Positions 18,224 to 28,364 of a stretch of DNA of 64,000 nucleotides are shown one piece after another. This DNA comes from Mycobacterium sp. NS-7484 (GTDB taxonomy: Bacteria; Actinomycetota; Actinomycetes; Mycobacteriales; Mycobacteriaceae). The position numbers were made by a program, and so were the translations under genes. Each line of letters begins with the position of its first letter. Position 1 is the first letter of the stretch. The stretch is taken from contig NZ_MBEJ01000067.1 in NCBI RefSeq assembly GCF_001953975.1, positions 19,977-83,976 of the forward strand, given 5' to 3'. The notes beneath the pieces are model-generated. The model made no database searches, had not been told where the DNA came from, and saw only the letters and a list, made by a program, of their open reading frames with translations.

Positions 18224-18897
18224 TTGCCCTCACCACGCAGAAAGGCGATCACCGCCTGCACCCGGCGGTGATCGTCTCTGGTCTCGGTGATCCCGAGTTT
18301 GGTGAAGATGTTGTGCACGTGTTTCTCGATGGTGCCCTCGGCCAGATACAACCGGCGGGCAATGCCGTCGTTCGAGCGGCCCTCGGCCATCAGTCTGAGC
18401 ACGTCGTGCTCCCGCGCGCTGAGCGTCGCCAGCGAATCCTGGTCTTCGCGTGCCGACACGAGCGCCTGAGCCACCGCGGGGCCGACGATGCACGCACCCC
18501 GGGCGATGCGCTTGAGAATGTCGACGAAATCGGCGATGTCGGTGATCCGACTGGTGAGCAGGTAGCTGATGCCGCCGCCACCGGCCAGCGCGTCGATCGC
18601 ATGCCGCACCTCGACGCGCGCACACAACACCAGCACGCCCGTATTCGGAAACTCGGTGCGGATCGACCGCGCGGCCTCGTATTCCGCCGGGTGATCGGAC
18701 GGATCGGGGATGTGGATCAGGACGAGATCAGGCTCATGTGTGCGCACCAGCTCCGGCAATCGGAGAGCACCGTCGGCCCGTCCCACCACATCGAAGCCCC
18801 AGCGATCGAGCAAACCCGCCAGCCCTTCGCGCGACAGCACGTCCTCGGCGGCCACGATGACACGGATCACGACGTCAGCACCGCTTGCATCTGCCAT
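18220..18897 (-). CDS. LuxR/NarL-type regulator with an atypical receiver domain
   Basis: This encodes 225 residues from the ATG at 18897, which has a GGAG site nine bases upstream; an upstream in-frame ATG would extend into the divergent promoter. The N-terminal half is a receiver fold (VIRVIVAAEDVLSREGLAGLL). The C-terminal half is a LuxR helix-turn-helix (LSAREHDVLRLMAEGRSNDGIARRLYLAEGTIEKHVHNIFTKL). The acceptor Asp of receivers appears replaced: the strand reads LVLIHIPDP with His62 at the usual Asp position. It may work without phosphorylation. It is divergent from a small secreted protein gene and convergent with gadB. Confidence 0.85.
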   Translation of the reverse strand: MADASGADVVIRVIVAAEDVLSREGLAGLLDRWGFDVVGRADGALRLPELVRTHEPDLVLIHIPDPSDHPAEYEAARSIRTEFPNTGVLVLCARVEVRHAIDALAGGGGISYLLTSRITDIADFVDILKRIARGACIVGPAVAQALVSAREDQDSLATLSAREHDVLRLMAEGRSNDGIARRLYLAEGTIEKHVHNIFTKLGITETRDDHRRVQAVIAFLRGEGN

Positions 18898-19002
18898 CGC
18901 CTGTCTCCACACCGACCGCGTCATCGTCGGCGGTCGGCGTAGTGATACCCGCCGCACGACGTTTGGCTTCGCCGGTGACCCGGCTACCCCTCAACAGTTA
19001 GG

Positions 19003-19014
19003 GGGGCTAGCCCC
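19003..19014. promoter_or_regulatory. GGGGCTAGCCCC palindrome in the divergent LuxR/secreted-protein region
   Basis: A perfect 12-bp palindrome lies between the LuxR regulator (start 18897) and the small secreted protein (start 19079). The 10-mer taggggggct at 18999-19008 overlaps it and recurs upstream of whiB3 at 37537-37546. It is a candidate binding site for the adjacent regulator. Confidence 0.4.
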
Positions 19015-19078
19015 AATGATATTTCGTCGGCGCGCGGCAACCGTGGAAGTACAGGACAACTGAAGGAGTGTGGGCCAG

Positions 19079-19342
19079 GTGAACAGGACGACGAAGCCGG
19101 TTTCACTTGCAGCGGTGCTGACCGGCGCTGGAGCTGCAGTGGGTATCGCAGTAGGAATAGTCGCTGCACCAAGCGCTTTCGCAGCGCCCTCCGGGGACTG
19201 CACGCATGGTGGTGGCTCGGTGGTGTGTCAGACGCCGGGAAATGCCGAGGTGTATTCGGTGCCGCCGAGCACCACCCCCGGTATGGGTATCGGTAGTAAC
19301 GGCCCCTACGGGCCATGGGGCAATGTGCCGCCGCTGCGCTAG
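19079..19342 (+). CDS. Small secreted hypothetical protein
   Basis: This encodes 87 residues from the GTG at 19079, ten bases after AAGGAG; the in-frame GTG at 19070 is too close to that site. A signal peptide (VSLAAVLTGAGAAVGIAVGIVAAPSAFA) is probably cut before APSGDC. The short mature part has two cysteines (SGDCTHGGGSVVCQTPG), likely a disulfide, and a Gly/Pro-rich end (NGPYGPWGNVPPLR). I do not recognise the family; similar short exported proteins are common in mycobacteria. It may be controlled by the divergent LuxR regulator. Confidence 0.7.
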   Translation: MNRTTKPVSLAAVLTGAGAAVGIAVGIVAAPSAFAAPSGDCTHGGGSVVCQTPGNAEVYSVPPSTTPGMGIGSNGPYGPWGNVPPLR

Positions 19343-19428
19343 CGTTTCCGCAAGGCGGCCCCTCTGACGAAGGGATGACCGAAACCACCGTCACCGCGCT
19401 CTGGGATAATGGTCGACGGTGACATGAC

Positions 19429-20598
19429 ATGCAGACGACCGAATTCACCTCAGCGCTGACCGAACACCCATCGCCGCAGGCGATGGTGGATCTCGCTGCG
19501 ATCGACCACAACGTGCGCCTGTTGCGCGACCACGCCGGCGACGCCCAGGTGATGGCGGTGGTCAAGGCCGACGGTTACGGGCATGGCGCCCTCGAAGTCG
19601 GCCGGGCCGCACTGGCCGCGGGCGCCGCCGAGCTCGGGGTGGTGACGATCGCCGAGGCGCTGGCGTTACGCGCCGGCGGGATCACCGCGCCGGTGCTGTG
19701 CTGGCTGCACCCTCCGGGCAGCGATTTTGCCCCCGCGGTGGCCGCGGACGTCCAGATCGGGGTGTCCTCGGTCGACCAGGTCGACGACGTGGTCCGGGCC
19801 GTCCACCAGACCGGGTGCACCGCGACGGTGACGGTGAAGGTCGACACGGGCCTGAGCCGCAACGGGGTGAGCCCAACCGATTTCCCCGCGATGATCGCCG
19901 CGCTGGGCCGGGCCCAGGCCGACGGCGCGATCCGGGTCCGCGGGATCATGAGTCACCTGGCCCACGGTGACGACCCCGACAATCCGTTCAACGCGCTGCA
20001 GGGCCAGCGCCTCAGCGCGATGCGGGAACAGGCCGCCGCGGCGGGTGTGGTGTTCGACATCGCTCATCTGGCCAACTCGCCGGCGGTGCTGACCCGGCCG
20101 GATCTGGCTTTCGACATGGTGCGGCCCGGCATCGCGGTCTACGGCCTCAGCCCGATCCCGGAGCTCGGCGATATGGGGCTGCGTCCGGCGATGACCCTGA
20201 AATGTCCTGTTGCACTGGTCCGTTCGGTTCGTGCCGGGGACGGTGTGTCCTACGGGCATCGCTGGATCGCCCAGCGTGACACGACGTTGGCGCTGCTGCC
20301 GGTGGGTTACGCCGACGGCATCTTCCGATCCCTCAGCGGGCGGATCGAGGTGCTGATCGGGGGTCGGCGCCGCCCGGCCGTCGGCCGGATCTGTATGGAC
20401 CAGTTCGTCGTCGACCTCGGTCCGGATGCCACCGACGTCCGGGCGGGCGATGACGCGATCTTGTTCGGTCCCGGCACCCAGGGCGAGCAGACGGCCCAGG
20501 ACTGGGCCGAGCTGCTGGGCACCATCAACTACGAGGTGGTCACCAGCCCGCGCGGCCGCATCTCCCGCACGTATCTGCAGGCAGGTCACGAGCGTTGA
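19429..20598 (+). CDS. alr: Alanine racemase
   Basis: This encodes 389 residues. The PLP lysine is Lys46 in [12 protein letters not shown], and the second catalytic residue lies in the DGVSYGHRW Tyr loop. [28 protein letters not shown] and [17 protein letters not shown] complete the family pattern. It supplies D-alanine for peptidoglycan and is the target of D-cycloserine. A GATAAT hexamer at 19405-19410 is a candidate -10 box. Its stop overlaps the TTG start of the next gene, so it leads the long operon running to about 24.7 kb. Confidence 0.98.
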   Translation: MQTTEFTSALTEHPSPQAMVDLAAIDHNVRLLRDHAGDAQVMAVVKADGYGHGALEVGRAALAAGAAELGVVTIAEALALRAGGITAPVLCWLHPPGSDFAPAVAADVQIGVSSVDQVDDVVRAVHQTGCTATVTVKVDTGLSRNGVSPTDFPAMIAALGRAQADGAIRVRGIMSHLAHGDDPDNPFNALQGQRLSAMREQAAAAGVVFDIAHLANSPAVLTRPDLAFDMVRPGIAVYGLSPIPELGDMGLRPAMTLKCPVALVRSVRAGDGVSYGHRWIAQRDTTLALLPVGYADGIFRSLSGRIEVLIGGRRRPAVGRICMDQFVVDLGPDATDVRAGDDAILFGPGTQGEQTAQDWAELLGTINYEVVTSPRGRISRTYLQAGHER

Positions 20599-21683
20599 GT
20601 CGCAATGCCCAGTGGCTGGCCGGGGTGGCCGGGATGACGGCTGTGGGAACGGTGGCCGGCAGGTCGGTGGCGCGGTCGCTGACGCGGCGCAGCGCGGGCG
20701 AAGATCCCTACCGGGGTGAGGATTTCGAACGCCTTGATGCCGATCGCAGTTCGGTGGTGACGACCGAGGACGGCGTGCCGTTGGCGGTGCGGGAAGTCGG
20801 CCCGAACGACGCGCCGCTGACCGTGGTGTTCGCCCACGGTTTCTGTCTCCGCATGGGCGCCTTCTACTTTCAGCGCACGCGACTGGCCGAACAGTGGGGC
20901 TCGCAGGTGCGAATGGTGTTCTACGACCAGCGGGGCCACGGGCAGTCGGGGACCGCGCCGCCGGAGACCTACACCGTGGACCAACTCGGCCGGGATCTGG
21001 AAGCGGTTCTGGCCGTGACGGTTCCGCGCGGCCCGGCGGTGCTCGTCGGTCATTCGATGGGCGGCATGACGGTGCTGTCACATGCCCGGCAGTTCAGTCA
21101 CCGCTATCCGAAGCAGATCGTCGGTGCCGCGGTGATCTCCTCGGCGGCCGAAGGGGTGGCCCGCTCGCCGTTGGGCGAGATTCTGCGGAACCCGGCGTTG
21201 GAGGCGGTGCGGTTCTTGGCCCGGTACGCGCCGGGCGCCGTGCATCACACCCGTGGTGCGGCCCGCTCGGTGATCGGGCCGATCCTGCGCGCGGCCTCCT
21301 ACGGGGATGAGGCCGTCAGCCCGAGTGTCGTCGAGTTCTCGCAGCGGATGATGCACGGCACCCCGATCACCACGCTCGTCGAATTCCTGCACGCCCTCGA
21401 GGTTCACGACGAGGCTGCGGCGCTGTCGGTGCTGGCCACGGTGCCGACACTGATCGCCTGCGGTGACCGTGACCTGCTCACCCCGATGGAATACTCAAAG
21501 GCCATGGCCGCACAGCTACCCCGCTCCGAACTGGTGATCGTCGGGGGAGCGGGTCATCTGGTCCAGCTGGAGGAGCCCCTGGTGATCGACGACGCACTGG
21601 TCCGTCTCGTGGAGCGGGCCACCCCGTCCAAACTGGTCACCCTGGGCCGGCGGGTCCGCGATCGGGTCCGGTTCCGTGGCTGA
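20595..21683 (+). CDS. Alpha/beta hydrolase
   Basis: This encodes 362 residues from a TTG overlapping the alr stop. An N-terminal hydrophobic, Gly/Ala-rich stretch ([20 protein letters not shown]) may anchor it to the membrane. The catalytic domain has the oxyanion HG ([14 protein letters not shown]), the DQRGHGQSG loop, the nucleophile in [10 protein letters not shown], the acid in CGDRDLLTP and the His in [12 protein letters not shown]. The full triad is present, unlike the 11.8 kb protein. The substrate is unknown. It is wedged between alr and tsaE, with overlapping frames at both ends. Confidence 0.85.
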   Translation: MSRNAQWLAGVAGMTAVGTVAGRSVARSLTRRSAGEDPYRGEDFERLDADRSSVVTTEDGVPLAVREVGPNDAPLTVVFAHGFCLRMGAFYFQRTRLAEQWGSQVRMVFYDQRGHGQSGTAPPETYTVDQLGRDLEAVLAVTVPRGPAVLVGHSMGGMTVLSHARQFSHRYPKQIVGAAVISSAAEGVARSPLGEILRNPALEAVRFLARYAPGAVHHTRGAARSVIGPILRAASYGDEAVSPSVVEFSQRMMHGTPITTLVEFLHALEVHDEAAALSVLATVPTLIACGDRDLLTPMEYSKAMAAQLPRSELVIVGGAGHLVQLEEPLVIDDALVRLVERATPSKLVTLGRRVRDRVRFRG

Positions 21684-22143
21684 GCGCAGCGCCGGAACGG
21701 CACAGCCGGCCACCGCCGAGGACATGATCGCGCTGGGCGCCACCCTGGGGGCCGGCTTGAAGGCCGGGGACGTCGTGGTGCTGTCGGGCCCGCTGGGTGC
21801 CGGCAAGACCGTGATGGCCAAGGGCATCGCGGCCGCCATGGATGTGGACGGTCCGGTGGTCTCACCGACGTTCGTGCTGGCCAGGGTGCATCGCGCCCGC
21901 CGGCCTGGCCGCCCGGCGATGGTGCACGTGGACGTGTACCGGTTGCTCGACCATCCCGGTGTCGATCTGCTGGGAGAGCTCGACGCGCTGGATCTCGACA
22001 CCGACCTGGACGACGCCGTGGTGGTCGTCGAATGGGGGGAGGGGCTGGCCGAACGCCTCTCCGACCATCATCTGGACATTCGCATCGAACGGGACACCGA
22101 GACCGAGACCCGCACGGTGATCTGGCAGTGGAGCACCCCATGA
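21676..22143 (+). CDS. tsaE: tRNA t6A biosynthesis ATPase TsaE
   Basis: This encodes 155 residues from a GTG overlapping the hydrolase stop. The Walker A motif is GPLGAGKTVMAKG, and VVSPTFVLARVHRA and MVHVDVYRLLDHP are typical of TsaE. It drives the TsaB-TsaD cycle that makes threonylcarbamoyladenosine at position 37 of ANN-decoding tRNAs. tsaB follows with an ATGA-type overlap. Confidence 0.95.
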   Translation: MAERSAGTAQPATAEDMIALGATLGAGLKAGDVVVLSGPLGAGKTVMAKGIAAAMDVDGPVVSPTFVLARVHRARRPGRPAMVHVDVYRLLDHPGVDLLGELDALDLDTDLDDAVVVVEWGEGLAERLSDHHLDIRIERDTETETRTVIWQWSTP

Positions 22144-22769
22144 ACGTGCTGACCATCGATACCGCGACCCCGGCAGTGAGTGCCGGTGTGGTCCTTCGTG
22201 CCGAGGACGGTTCGGTGCGCACGCTGGCCGAGCAGGTCACCGTGGATGCGCGCGCCCACGCCGAGCAGCTCACGCCCAACGTGCTGGCCGCGGTGTCCGA
22301 CGCCGGCATCACCATGGCCGATCTCGGCGCCGTCGTCGTCGGTTGTGGCCCCGGGCCGTTCACCGGGCTGCGGGTGGGGATGGCCACTGCCGCGGCGTTC
22401 GGTCACGCCCTGGGCGTTCCGGTGCACGGGGTGTGCAGCTTGGATGCCATCGGCGTCCACACCGACGGTGACGTGCTGGTGGTCACCGACGCGCGCCGCC
22501 GCGAGGTGTACTGGGCGCGTTACCGCGACGGCGTCCGCGTCGACGGTCCGGCCGTCAACGCCCCCGCCGATGTTGCGGTGGATTCCTCGGCCGCGGTGGC
22601 CGGCTCACCCGATCACGCGGCATTGTTCGCGCTGCCTCGGCTCGACGCGGTGTACCCGACGCCCGACGGGCTGGTGCGCGCCGTCACCGATTGGAATGAC
22701 CCGCAGCCGCTGGTGCCGCTGTACCTGCGCCGTCCCGACGCCAAACCGTCTGTGGCAGTCAAGAAATGA
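22140..22769 (+). CDS. tsaB: tRNA t6A biosynthesis protein TsaB
   Basis: This encodes 209 residues from the ATG at 22140. The actin-like ASKHA fold is indicated by NVLTIDTATPAVSAGVV and the diagnostic VVGCGPGPFTGLRVGMATA segment. TsaB is the non-catalytic partner that holds TsaD. It overlaps both tsaE and rimI by four bases. Confidence 0.95.
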   Translation: MNVLTIDTATPAVSAGVVLRAEDGSVRTLAEQVTVDARAHAEQLTPNVLAAVSDAGITMADLGAVVVGCGPGPFTGLRVGMATAAAFGHALGVPVHGVCSLDAIGVHTDGDVLVVTDARRREVYWARYRDGVRVDGPAVNAPADVAVDSSAAVAGSPDHAALFALPRLDAVYPTPDGLVRAVTDWNDPQPLVPLYLRRPDAKPSVAVKK

Positions 22770-23227
22770 TCGATCTCGACGTAATGACCCGCGCCGACGC
22801 CACGCGGTGTGCCGAGCTGGAGGCCCGGCTGTTTCCCGGTGATGATCCGTGGCCGGCCCAGGCGTTCTTGGCCGAGCTGGCCGCCAAACACAACCGCTAT
22901 ACCGCGGCCCGCAGCGACGGTCTGCTGGTCGGCTATGCCGGCATCGCCCGGCTGGGCCGGATGCGACCGTATGAGTACGAAATCCACACCATCGGCGTCG
23001 ACCCGGATTTCCAAGGACAGGGCATCGGCCGCCGGTTGCTCGACGACATGCTCGAATTCGCTTCCGGTGGAACAGTTTTCCTGGAAGTCCGCACCGACAA
23101 CGAAGCGGCCATCGCGCTGTATGAGAGCGCTGGGTTCGTCAACATCGGTCTGCGCAAGCGGTATTACCGCGTCAGTGGAGCCGATGCCTACACCATGCAA
23201 CGCCTTCCCCAAGGGGGCCCGACGTGA
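22766..23227 (+). CDS. rimI: Ribosomal protein S18 alanine N-acetyltransferase
   Basis: This 153-residue GNAT domain has the acetyl-CoA loop in [20 protein letters not shown] and the C-terminal [23 protein letters not shown]. It belongs to the RimI family that acetylates the N-terminus of S18. In mycobacteria it sits inside the t6A operon, as here. Confidence 0.93.
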   Translation: MIDLDVMTRADATRCAELEARLFPGDDPWPAQAFLAELAAKHNRYTAARSDGLLVGYAGIARLGRMRPYEYEIHTIGVDPDFQGQGIGRRLLDDMLEFASGGTVFLEVRTDNEAAIALYESAGFVNIGLRKRYYRVSGADAYTMQRLPQGGPT

Positions 23228-24261
23228 TCATCCTGGCCATCGAAAGTTCGTGTGACGAAACCGGAGTCGGCATCGCCGACCTCGCCTTCCCGAAAGATGG
23301 CGGGCCGGCAACGGTAAAGCTCCTCGCCGACGAGGTCGCCTCCAGCGTCGACGAGCACGCCCGCTATGGCGGCGTCGTGCCCGAGATCGCCTCGCGCGCA
23401 CATCTGGAGGCACTCGGCCCGACGATGCGCCGCGCCCTGGACACCGCCGGTGTCGAGCGGCCCGACGTCGTGGCCGCCACCATCGGGCCTGGCCTGGCCG
23501 GCGCCCTGCTGGTCGGGGTGGCCGCAGCCAAGGCGTATGCCGCCGGCTGGAACGTCCCGTTCTACGGCGTCAACCACCTGGGCGGGCACCTGGCCGCGGA
23601 CGTCTACGACCATGGCCCCCTGCCGGAGAGCGTGGGTCTACTCGTCTCGGGTGGGCACACACATCTGCTGCATGTTCGGTCACTGGGCGAGCCGATCATC
23701 GAGTTGGGCAGCACCGTCGACGACGCCGCCGGCGAGGCCTACGACAAGGTGGCGCGGCTGCTCGGGCTGGGCTATCCCGGCGGTCGGGTGCTCGACGAGT
23801 TGGCGCGCACCGGCGACCGGGACGCCATCGTCTTTCCCCGCGGGATGACCGGTCCGCGGGATGACCCGTATGTGTTCAGCTTCTCCGGGCTGAAGACCGC
23901 GGTGGCCCGCTACGTGGAAGGTCACCCGGAAGCTTCGCAGGCGAATGTGGCGGCCGGTTTCCAGGAAGCGGTCGCCGATGTGCTGACCGCCAAGGCCGTC
24001 CGCGCAGCCACCGATCTCGGGGTGTCCACGCTGCTGATCGCCGGTGGGGTGGCGGCCAACTCCCGGCTGCGCGAACTTGCCGAAGAGCGTTGTGCGGCAG
24101 CGGGTCTGACGCTGCGGGTACCGCGGCCCAGGCTGTGTACCGACAACGGCGCGATGATCGCCTCATTCGCGGCGCACCTGATCGCCGCCGGAGCGGCGCC
24201 GTCGCCGTTGGATGCCGCCAGCGATCCCGGCCTGCCGGTGGTGAAGGGGCAGGTGGCGTGA
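23224..24261 (+). CDS. tsaD: tRNA N6-adenosine threonylcarbamoyltransferase TsaD
   Basis: This encodes 345 residues from a GTG overlapping rimI. It begins with the ASKHA segment [18 protein letters not shown]. The iron-binding HxxxH pair is in [47 protein letters not shown] and [15 protein letters not shown] are diagnostic. It transfers the threonylcarbamoyl group to A37 of tRNA. Its stop overlaps the next start. Confidence 0.97.
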   Translation: MIILAIESSCDETGVGIADLAFPKDGGPATVKLLADEVASSVDEHARYGGVVPEIASRAHLEALGPTMRRALDTAGVERPDVVAATIGPGLAGALLVGVAAAKAYAAGWNVPFYGVNHLGGHLAADVYDHGPLPESVGLLVSGGHTHLLHVRSLGEPIIELGSTVDDAAGEAYDKVARLLGLGYPGGRVLDELARTGDRDAIVFPRGMTGPRDDPYVFSFSGLKTAVARYVEGHPEASQANVAAGFQEAVADVLTAKAVRAATDLGVSTLLIAGGVAANSRLRELAEERCAAAGLTLRVPRPRLCTDNGAMIASFAAHLIAAGAAPSPLDAASDPGLPVVKGQVA

Positions 24262-24722
24262 GTTCTGCGGCCGAAAAGCTGGCCGACAAGCTGGCCGAAA
24301 AGCTGGCCGACAGGCTGGAGATCACCGAGCTGCTGTACCGCTATGCCGAGCTGATCGACGCCGGCGACTTCGATGGGGTCGGGCAGCTGCTCGGTCGGGG
24401 CACGTTCATGGAGGTGACCGGGGCGTCGGCCATCGCGGAGTTGTTCGCCGCGACCACCCGTCGGTATCCCGAACACGGCAACCGCACCCGGACCCGCCAC
24501 CTAGTGCTCAACCCGATCGTCGACGTGGACGGTTCGCGGGCGACGGCGCGCTCGACGTTTGTGGTGGTGCAGAACACCGAGACCGTCCCACTGCAACCCA
24601 TCGTCGTCGGTCGCTACGCCGACGCCTTTGCCCGTGACGAGCAGGGCTGGTACTTCACCGAGCGCAGAGTCGATGTGGAGATGGTCGGAGACGTGTCCGA
24701 GCATTTGAACATCGCGCTATAG
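24258..24722 (+). CDS. SnoaL-like / NTF2-fold protein
   Basis: This encodes 154 residues from the GTG at 24258 overlapping the tsaD stop. An N-terminal heptad-like run ([18 protein letters not shown]), coded by near-repeats, precedes a SnoaL-like domain: [36 protein letters not shown] and [28 protein letters not shown]. Such cone-shaped domains are small-molecule isomerases, hydrolases or binding proteins; the ligand is unknown. It is the last gene of the alr-tsaD operon and is convergent with the HNH gene. Confidence 0.8.
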   Translation: MSSAAEKLADKLAEKLADRLEITELLYRYAELIDAGDFDGVGQLLGRGTFMEVTGASAIAELFAATTRRYPEHGNRTRTRHLVLNPIVDVDGSRATARSTFVVVQNTETVPLQPIVVGRYADAFARDEQGWYFTERRVDVEMVGDVSEHLNIAL

Positions 24723-24750
24723 GCGTGGGAACGGGTAGGAGGACTATCCG

Positions 24751-26043
24751 CTACGCGGCAGCCTGCACCCGCACGACATGGATGTCGCTGGTCAACACGC
24801 GGGCTCCGGTCGGCAATGGTGGGGCGGTACTTCGATAGGTCCGGCCCGTCGGTGTGGTGACTTCGGTGGTGTGCCGGCCGAATCGGTCGTAGCTCGTGGT
24901 GGTGGTCCAGCCGGCGGTTTCCTTGATGTAGTTGCATCGTTCGCACAGTCCTTGGCCGTTCTCGGCGCAGGTGGGACCGCCGTCGGCATGGCGGGTGATG
25001 TGATCGATGTGGCGTACCGGTGCGTCGCAGTAGGGGGTGCGGCAGCGCTGGTCGCGCAAGGCGATCAGCCAGCGCAGGCCCTTGGGGAAGGTGCGCGACG
25101 TGGAATCAAGGGCGACCAGGTTGCCGGTGGCCGGATCGGCATAGAGCTTGCGCACCGCGGCCTCAACCTCGGGGTCCAACAGCGCCGCCAAGGCCATCTT
25201 CCGGGCCACCGCCGCCGGGATCGGGCCGTATCCCTGCAGCACCGCAGGTTCGGGACCGTGGGCAAACAGGCTCTCGTCGGAGACCACCAGATTGAGGTTG
25301 AGCGGGACCGCGGCGCCGACTTCACGCCCGGTGATACGCCGGTAGAAGGCGTCAGCCATCAACGGGCCCCGGCCCTCGCATCCGTTTCCGGCGGCGACTG
25401 AGGCCGCGGCGGCAGCGGCCGCCTCCACTTGCAGCGCCTCGTATGCCGCGCAGCCTTCGGCGGCAGTCAGCAGGGCCGTCAGATACGCCATGCCATGCGG
25501 AGCGGGACGCATCGTGACGGTGCGATCAGACTGGTGCCGGCTGATGCGCTCCATCACCGCGTCGTGGTCGAGCCGGATCGCAATGCGGCCCGCTTCGGCA
25601 TCGACCTTCCGGTCGCCGAGGCCGTCCAGCTTTGCCGGGTCGGCGCACAGTTCGACGTCCATCGCGTGACGATCTGCTGGTGACAGGCAGTCGGCATGTT
25701 CGGTGATGATCATCGCCCGCACCTCGGTGAGGACGCCGGACTCCAGCGCCGCCAGGGTGTGGGGCATGTCGTCGACGAGGATTCGGGACATCTTCAGATA
25801 CTTGGCCCCATGCCATGGCGAGGCCTTGCGGGCCAGGCCGACCTCGGAAGCCAGGCCTCGCCCGCGCTGTGCCGCAGGCACGCCCTCGGCAGCTCTGCGT
25901 GCCTGGCGCTTGGCTTCGAGCATCGCCGTCACCCGAGCCTGTCCGGCCGCGATGCTGGATGCGGCCCGGTTCATCGCAGCCAGCTGATCGGCCAACGCCT
26001 CTTCCGTGGCGTCGGAGTCGATCGTGAAATACGATCCGAACAT
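24751..26043 (-). CDS. DUF222 / HNH endonuclease (13E12 repeat family)
   Basis: This encodes 430 residues from the ATG at 26043 (MFGSYFTIDSD); the upstream frame runs into the groES promoter. The long helical N-terminal DUF222 domain is followed by an HNH domain with cysteine pairs (CRTPYCDAPVRHIDHITRHADGG, then CERCNYIKE). Many copies of this family occur in actinobacterial genomes; their function is unsettled, with nuclease activity assumed from the motif. It is divergent from groES, so the CIRCE element lies between them. Confidence 0.85.
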   Translation of the reverse strand: MFGSYFTIDSDATEEALADQLAAMNRAASSIAAGQARVTAMLEAKRQARRAAEGVPAAQRGRGLASEVGLARKASPWHGAKYLKMSRILVDDMPHTLAALESGVLTEVRAMIITEHADCLSPADRHAMDVELCADPAKLDGLGDRKVDAEAGRIAIRLDHDAVMERISRHQSDRTVTMRPAPHGMAYLTALLTAAEGCAAYEALQVEAAAAAAASVAAGNGCEGRGPLMADAFYRRITGREVGAAVPLNLNLVVSDESLFAHGPEPAVLQGYGPIPAAVARKMALAALLDPEVEAAVRKLYADPATGNLVALDSTSRTFPKGLRWLIALRDQRCRTPYCDAPVRHIDHITRHADGGPTCAENGQGLCERCNYIKETAGWTTTTSYDRFGRHTTEVTTPTGRTYRSTAPPLPTGARVLTSDIHVVRVQAAA

Positions 26044-26102
26044 ATGTTCGATAGTAGGCCTGTCTGGATGTCGGCGCAATAACCAGAGACCACCCTTGAG
26101 TG

Positions 26103-26129
26103 CTAGCACTCGCATGTATAGAGTGCTAG
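26103..26129 (+). promoter_or_regulatory. CIRCE operator (HrcA site) upstream of groES
   Basis: The sequence is CTAGCACTC, nine bases, GAGTGCTAG: a perfect inverted repeat with the standard CIRCE spacing. The left arm also forms GAGTGCTAGCACTC with the preceding bases (26098-26111). HrcA binding here would repress groES-groEL1 until heat stress. The site is 137 bases before the groES start. Confidence 0.93.
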
Positions 26130-26265
26130 GTGGCACGCGGCCAACTCCAGCGCCGGCACCCGCGACGACGGAGCGAGGGGACGGACGCATGCCGAACACC
26201 TGGTTAACCCGAGGGCCCCGGCGCACACCGGAGCTCAATACCCAAACAAGTGGAGGGCTTCCATC

Positions 26266-26565
26266 GTGGCAGTCAACATCAAGCCACTCGAGGACAAGAT
26301 CCTCGTTCAGGCCAATGCGGCCGAGACCACGACCGCTTCCGGTCTGGTCATCCCGGACACCGCCAAGGAAAAGCCGCAGGAAGGCACCGTCGTCGCAGTT
26401 GGCCCCGGCCGCTGGGATGAGGACGGCGAGAAGCGGATCCCCCTGGACGTTGCCGAGGGCGACACCGTCATCTACAGCAAGTACGGCGGCACCGAGATCA
26501 AGTACAACGGCGAGGAGTACCTGATCCTGTCGGCCCGCGACGTGCTGGCTGTCGTCGCTAAGTAA
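26266..26565 (+). CDS. groES: Co-chaperonin GroES
   Basis: This encodes 99 residues from a GTG with a GTGGAGG site about 9 bases upstream. [46 protein letters not shown] includes the mobile loop that contacts GroEL. It caps the chaperonin ring. It is controlled by the CIRCE element upstream and is followed by groEL1. Confidence 0.99.
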   Translation: MAVNIKPLEDKILVQANAAETTTASGLVIPDTAKEKPQEGTVVAVGPGRWDEDGEKRIPLDVAEGDTVIYSKYGGTEIKYNGEEYLILSARDVLAVVAK

Positions 26566-26576
26566 GCACCCGTGTC

Positions 26577-26621
26577 CCGCCCCGGAGATCCCCGTGTTCG
26601 CACGGGTGGTTTCCGGGGCGG
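26577..26621 (+). other. groES-groEL1 intergenic hairpin with UUCG loop
   Basis: An outer stem (26577-26586 with 26612-26621, ccgccccgga, perfect) encloses an inner stem cccgtg-TTCG-cacggg (26591-26606). The UUCG tetraloop makes it unusually stable. There is no T-run. It could partly terminate, protect the groES message, or mark an RNA cleavage site that unbalances groES and groEL1 levels. Confidence 0.75.
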
Positions 26622-26634
26622 TATGCGTTGATGC

Positions 26635-28298
<1,664 letters not shown>

Positions 28299-28324
28299 AA
28301 GTACGCGCGCTAGAAGTAGTCCGA

Positions 28325-28360
28325 AACACCCTCGGCCATCAGGCCGGGGGTGTTTTGTTT
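28325..28360 (+). terminator. Terminator after groEL1
   Basis: The stem runs from 28325 to 28337 with its partner at 28342-28354 (aacaccctcggcc, atca loop, ggcc..gggtgtt), followed by TTTTGTTT. The run of T residues makes termination likely. The GTG at 28350 lies inside this hairpin, which argues against it as the start of the next gene. Confidence 0.85.
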
Positions 28361-28364
28361 CGAC

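Noticed and set aside
24751..26043. HNH gene as a mobile element or homing endonuclease
   Set aside because: No terminal repeats, integrase or interrupted gene were seen. DUF222/HNH genes are common chromosomal genes in actinobacteria.
26095..26114. HAIR (HspR) operator overlapping the CIRCE element
   Set aside because: CTTGAGT is present but the right half does not match ACTCAAG at the needed spacing.
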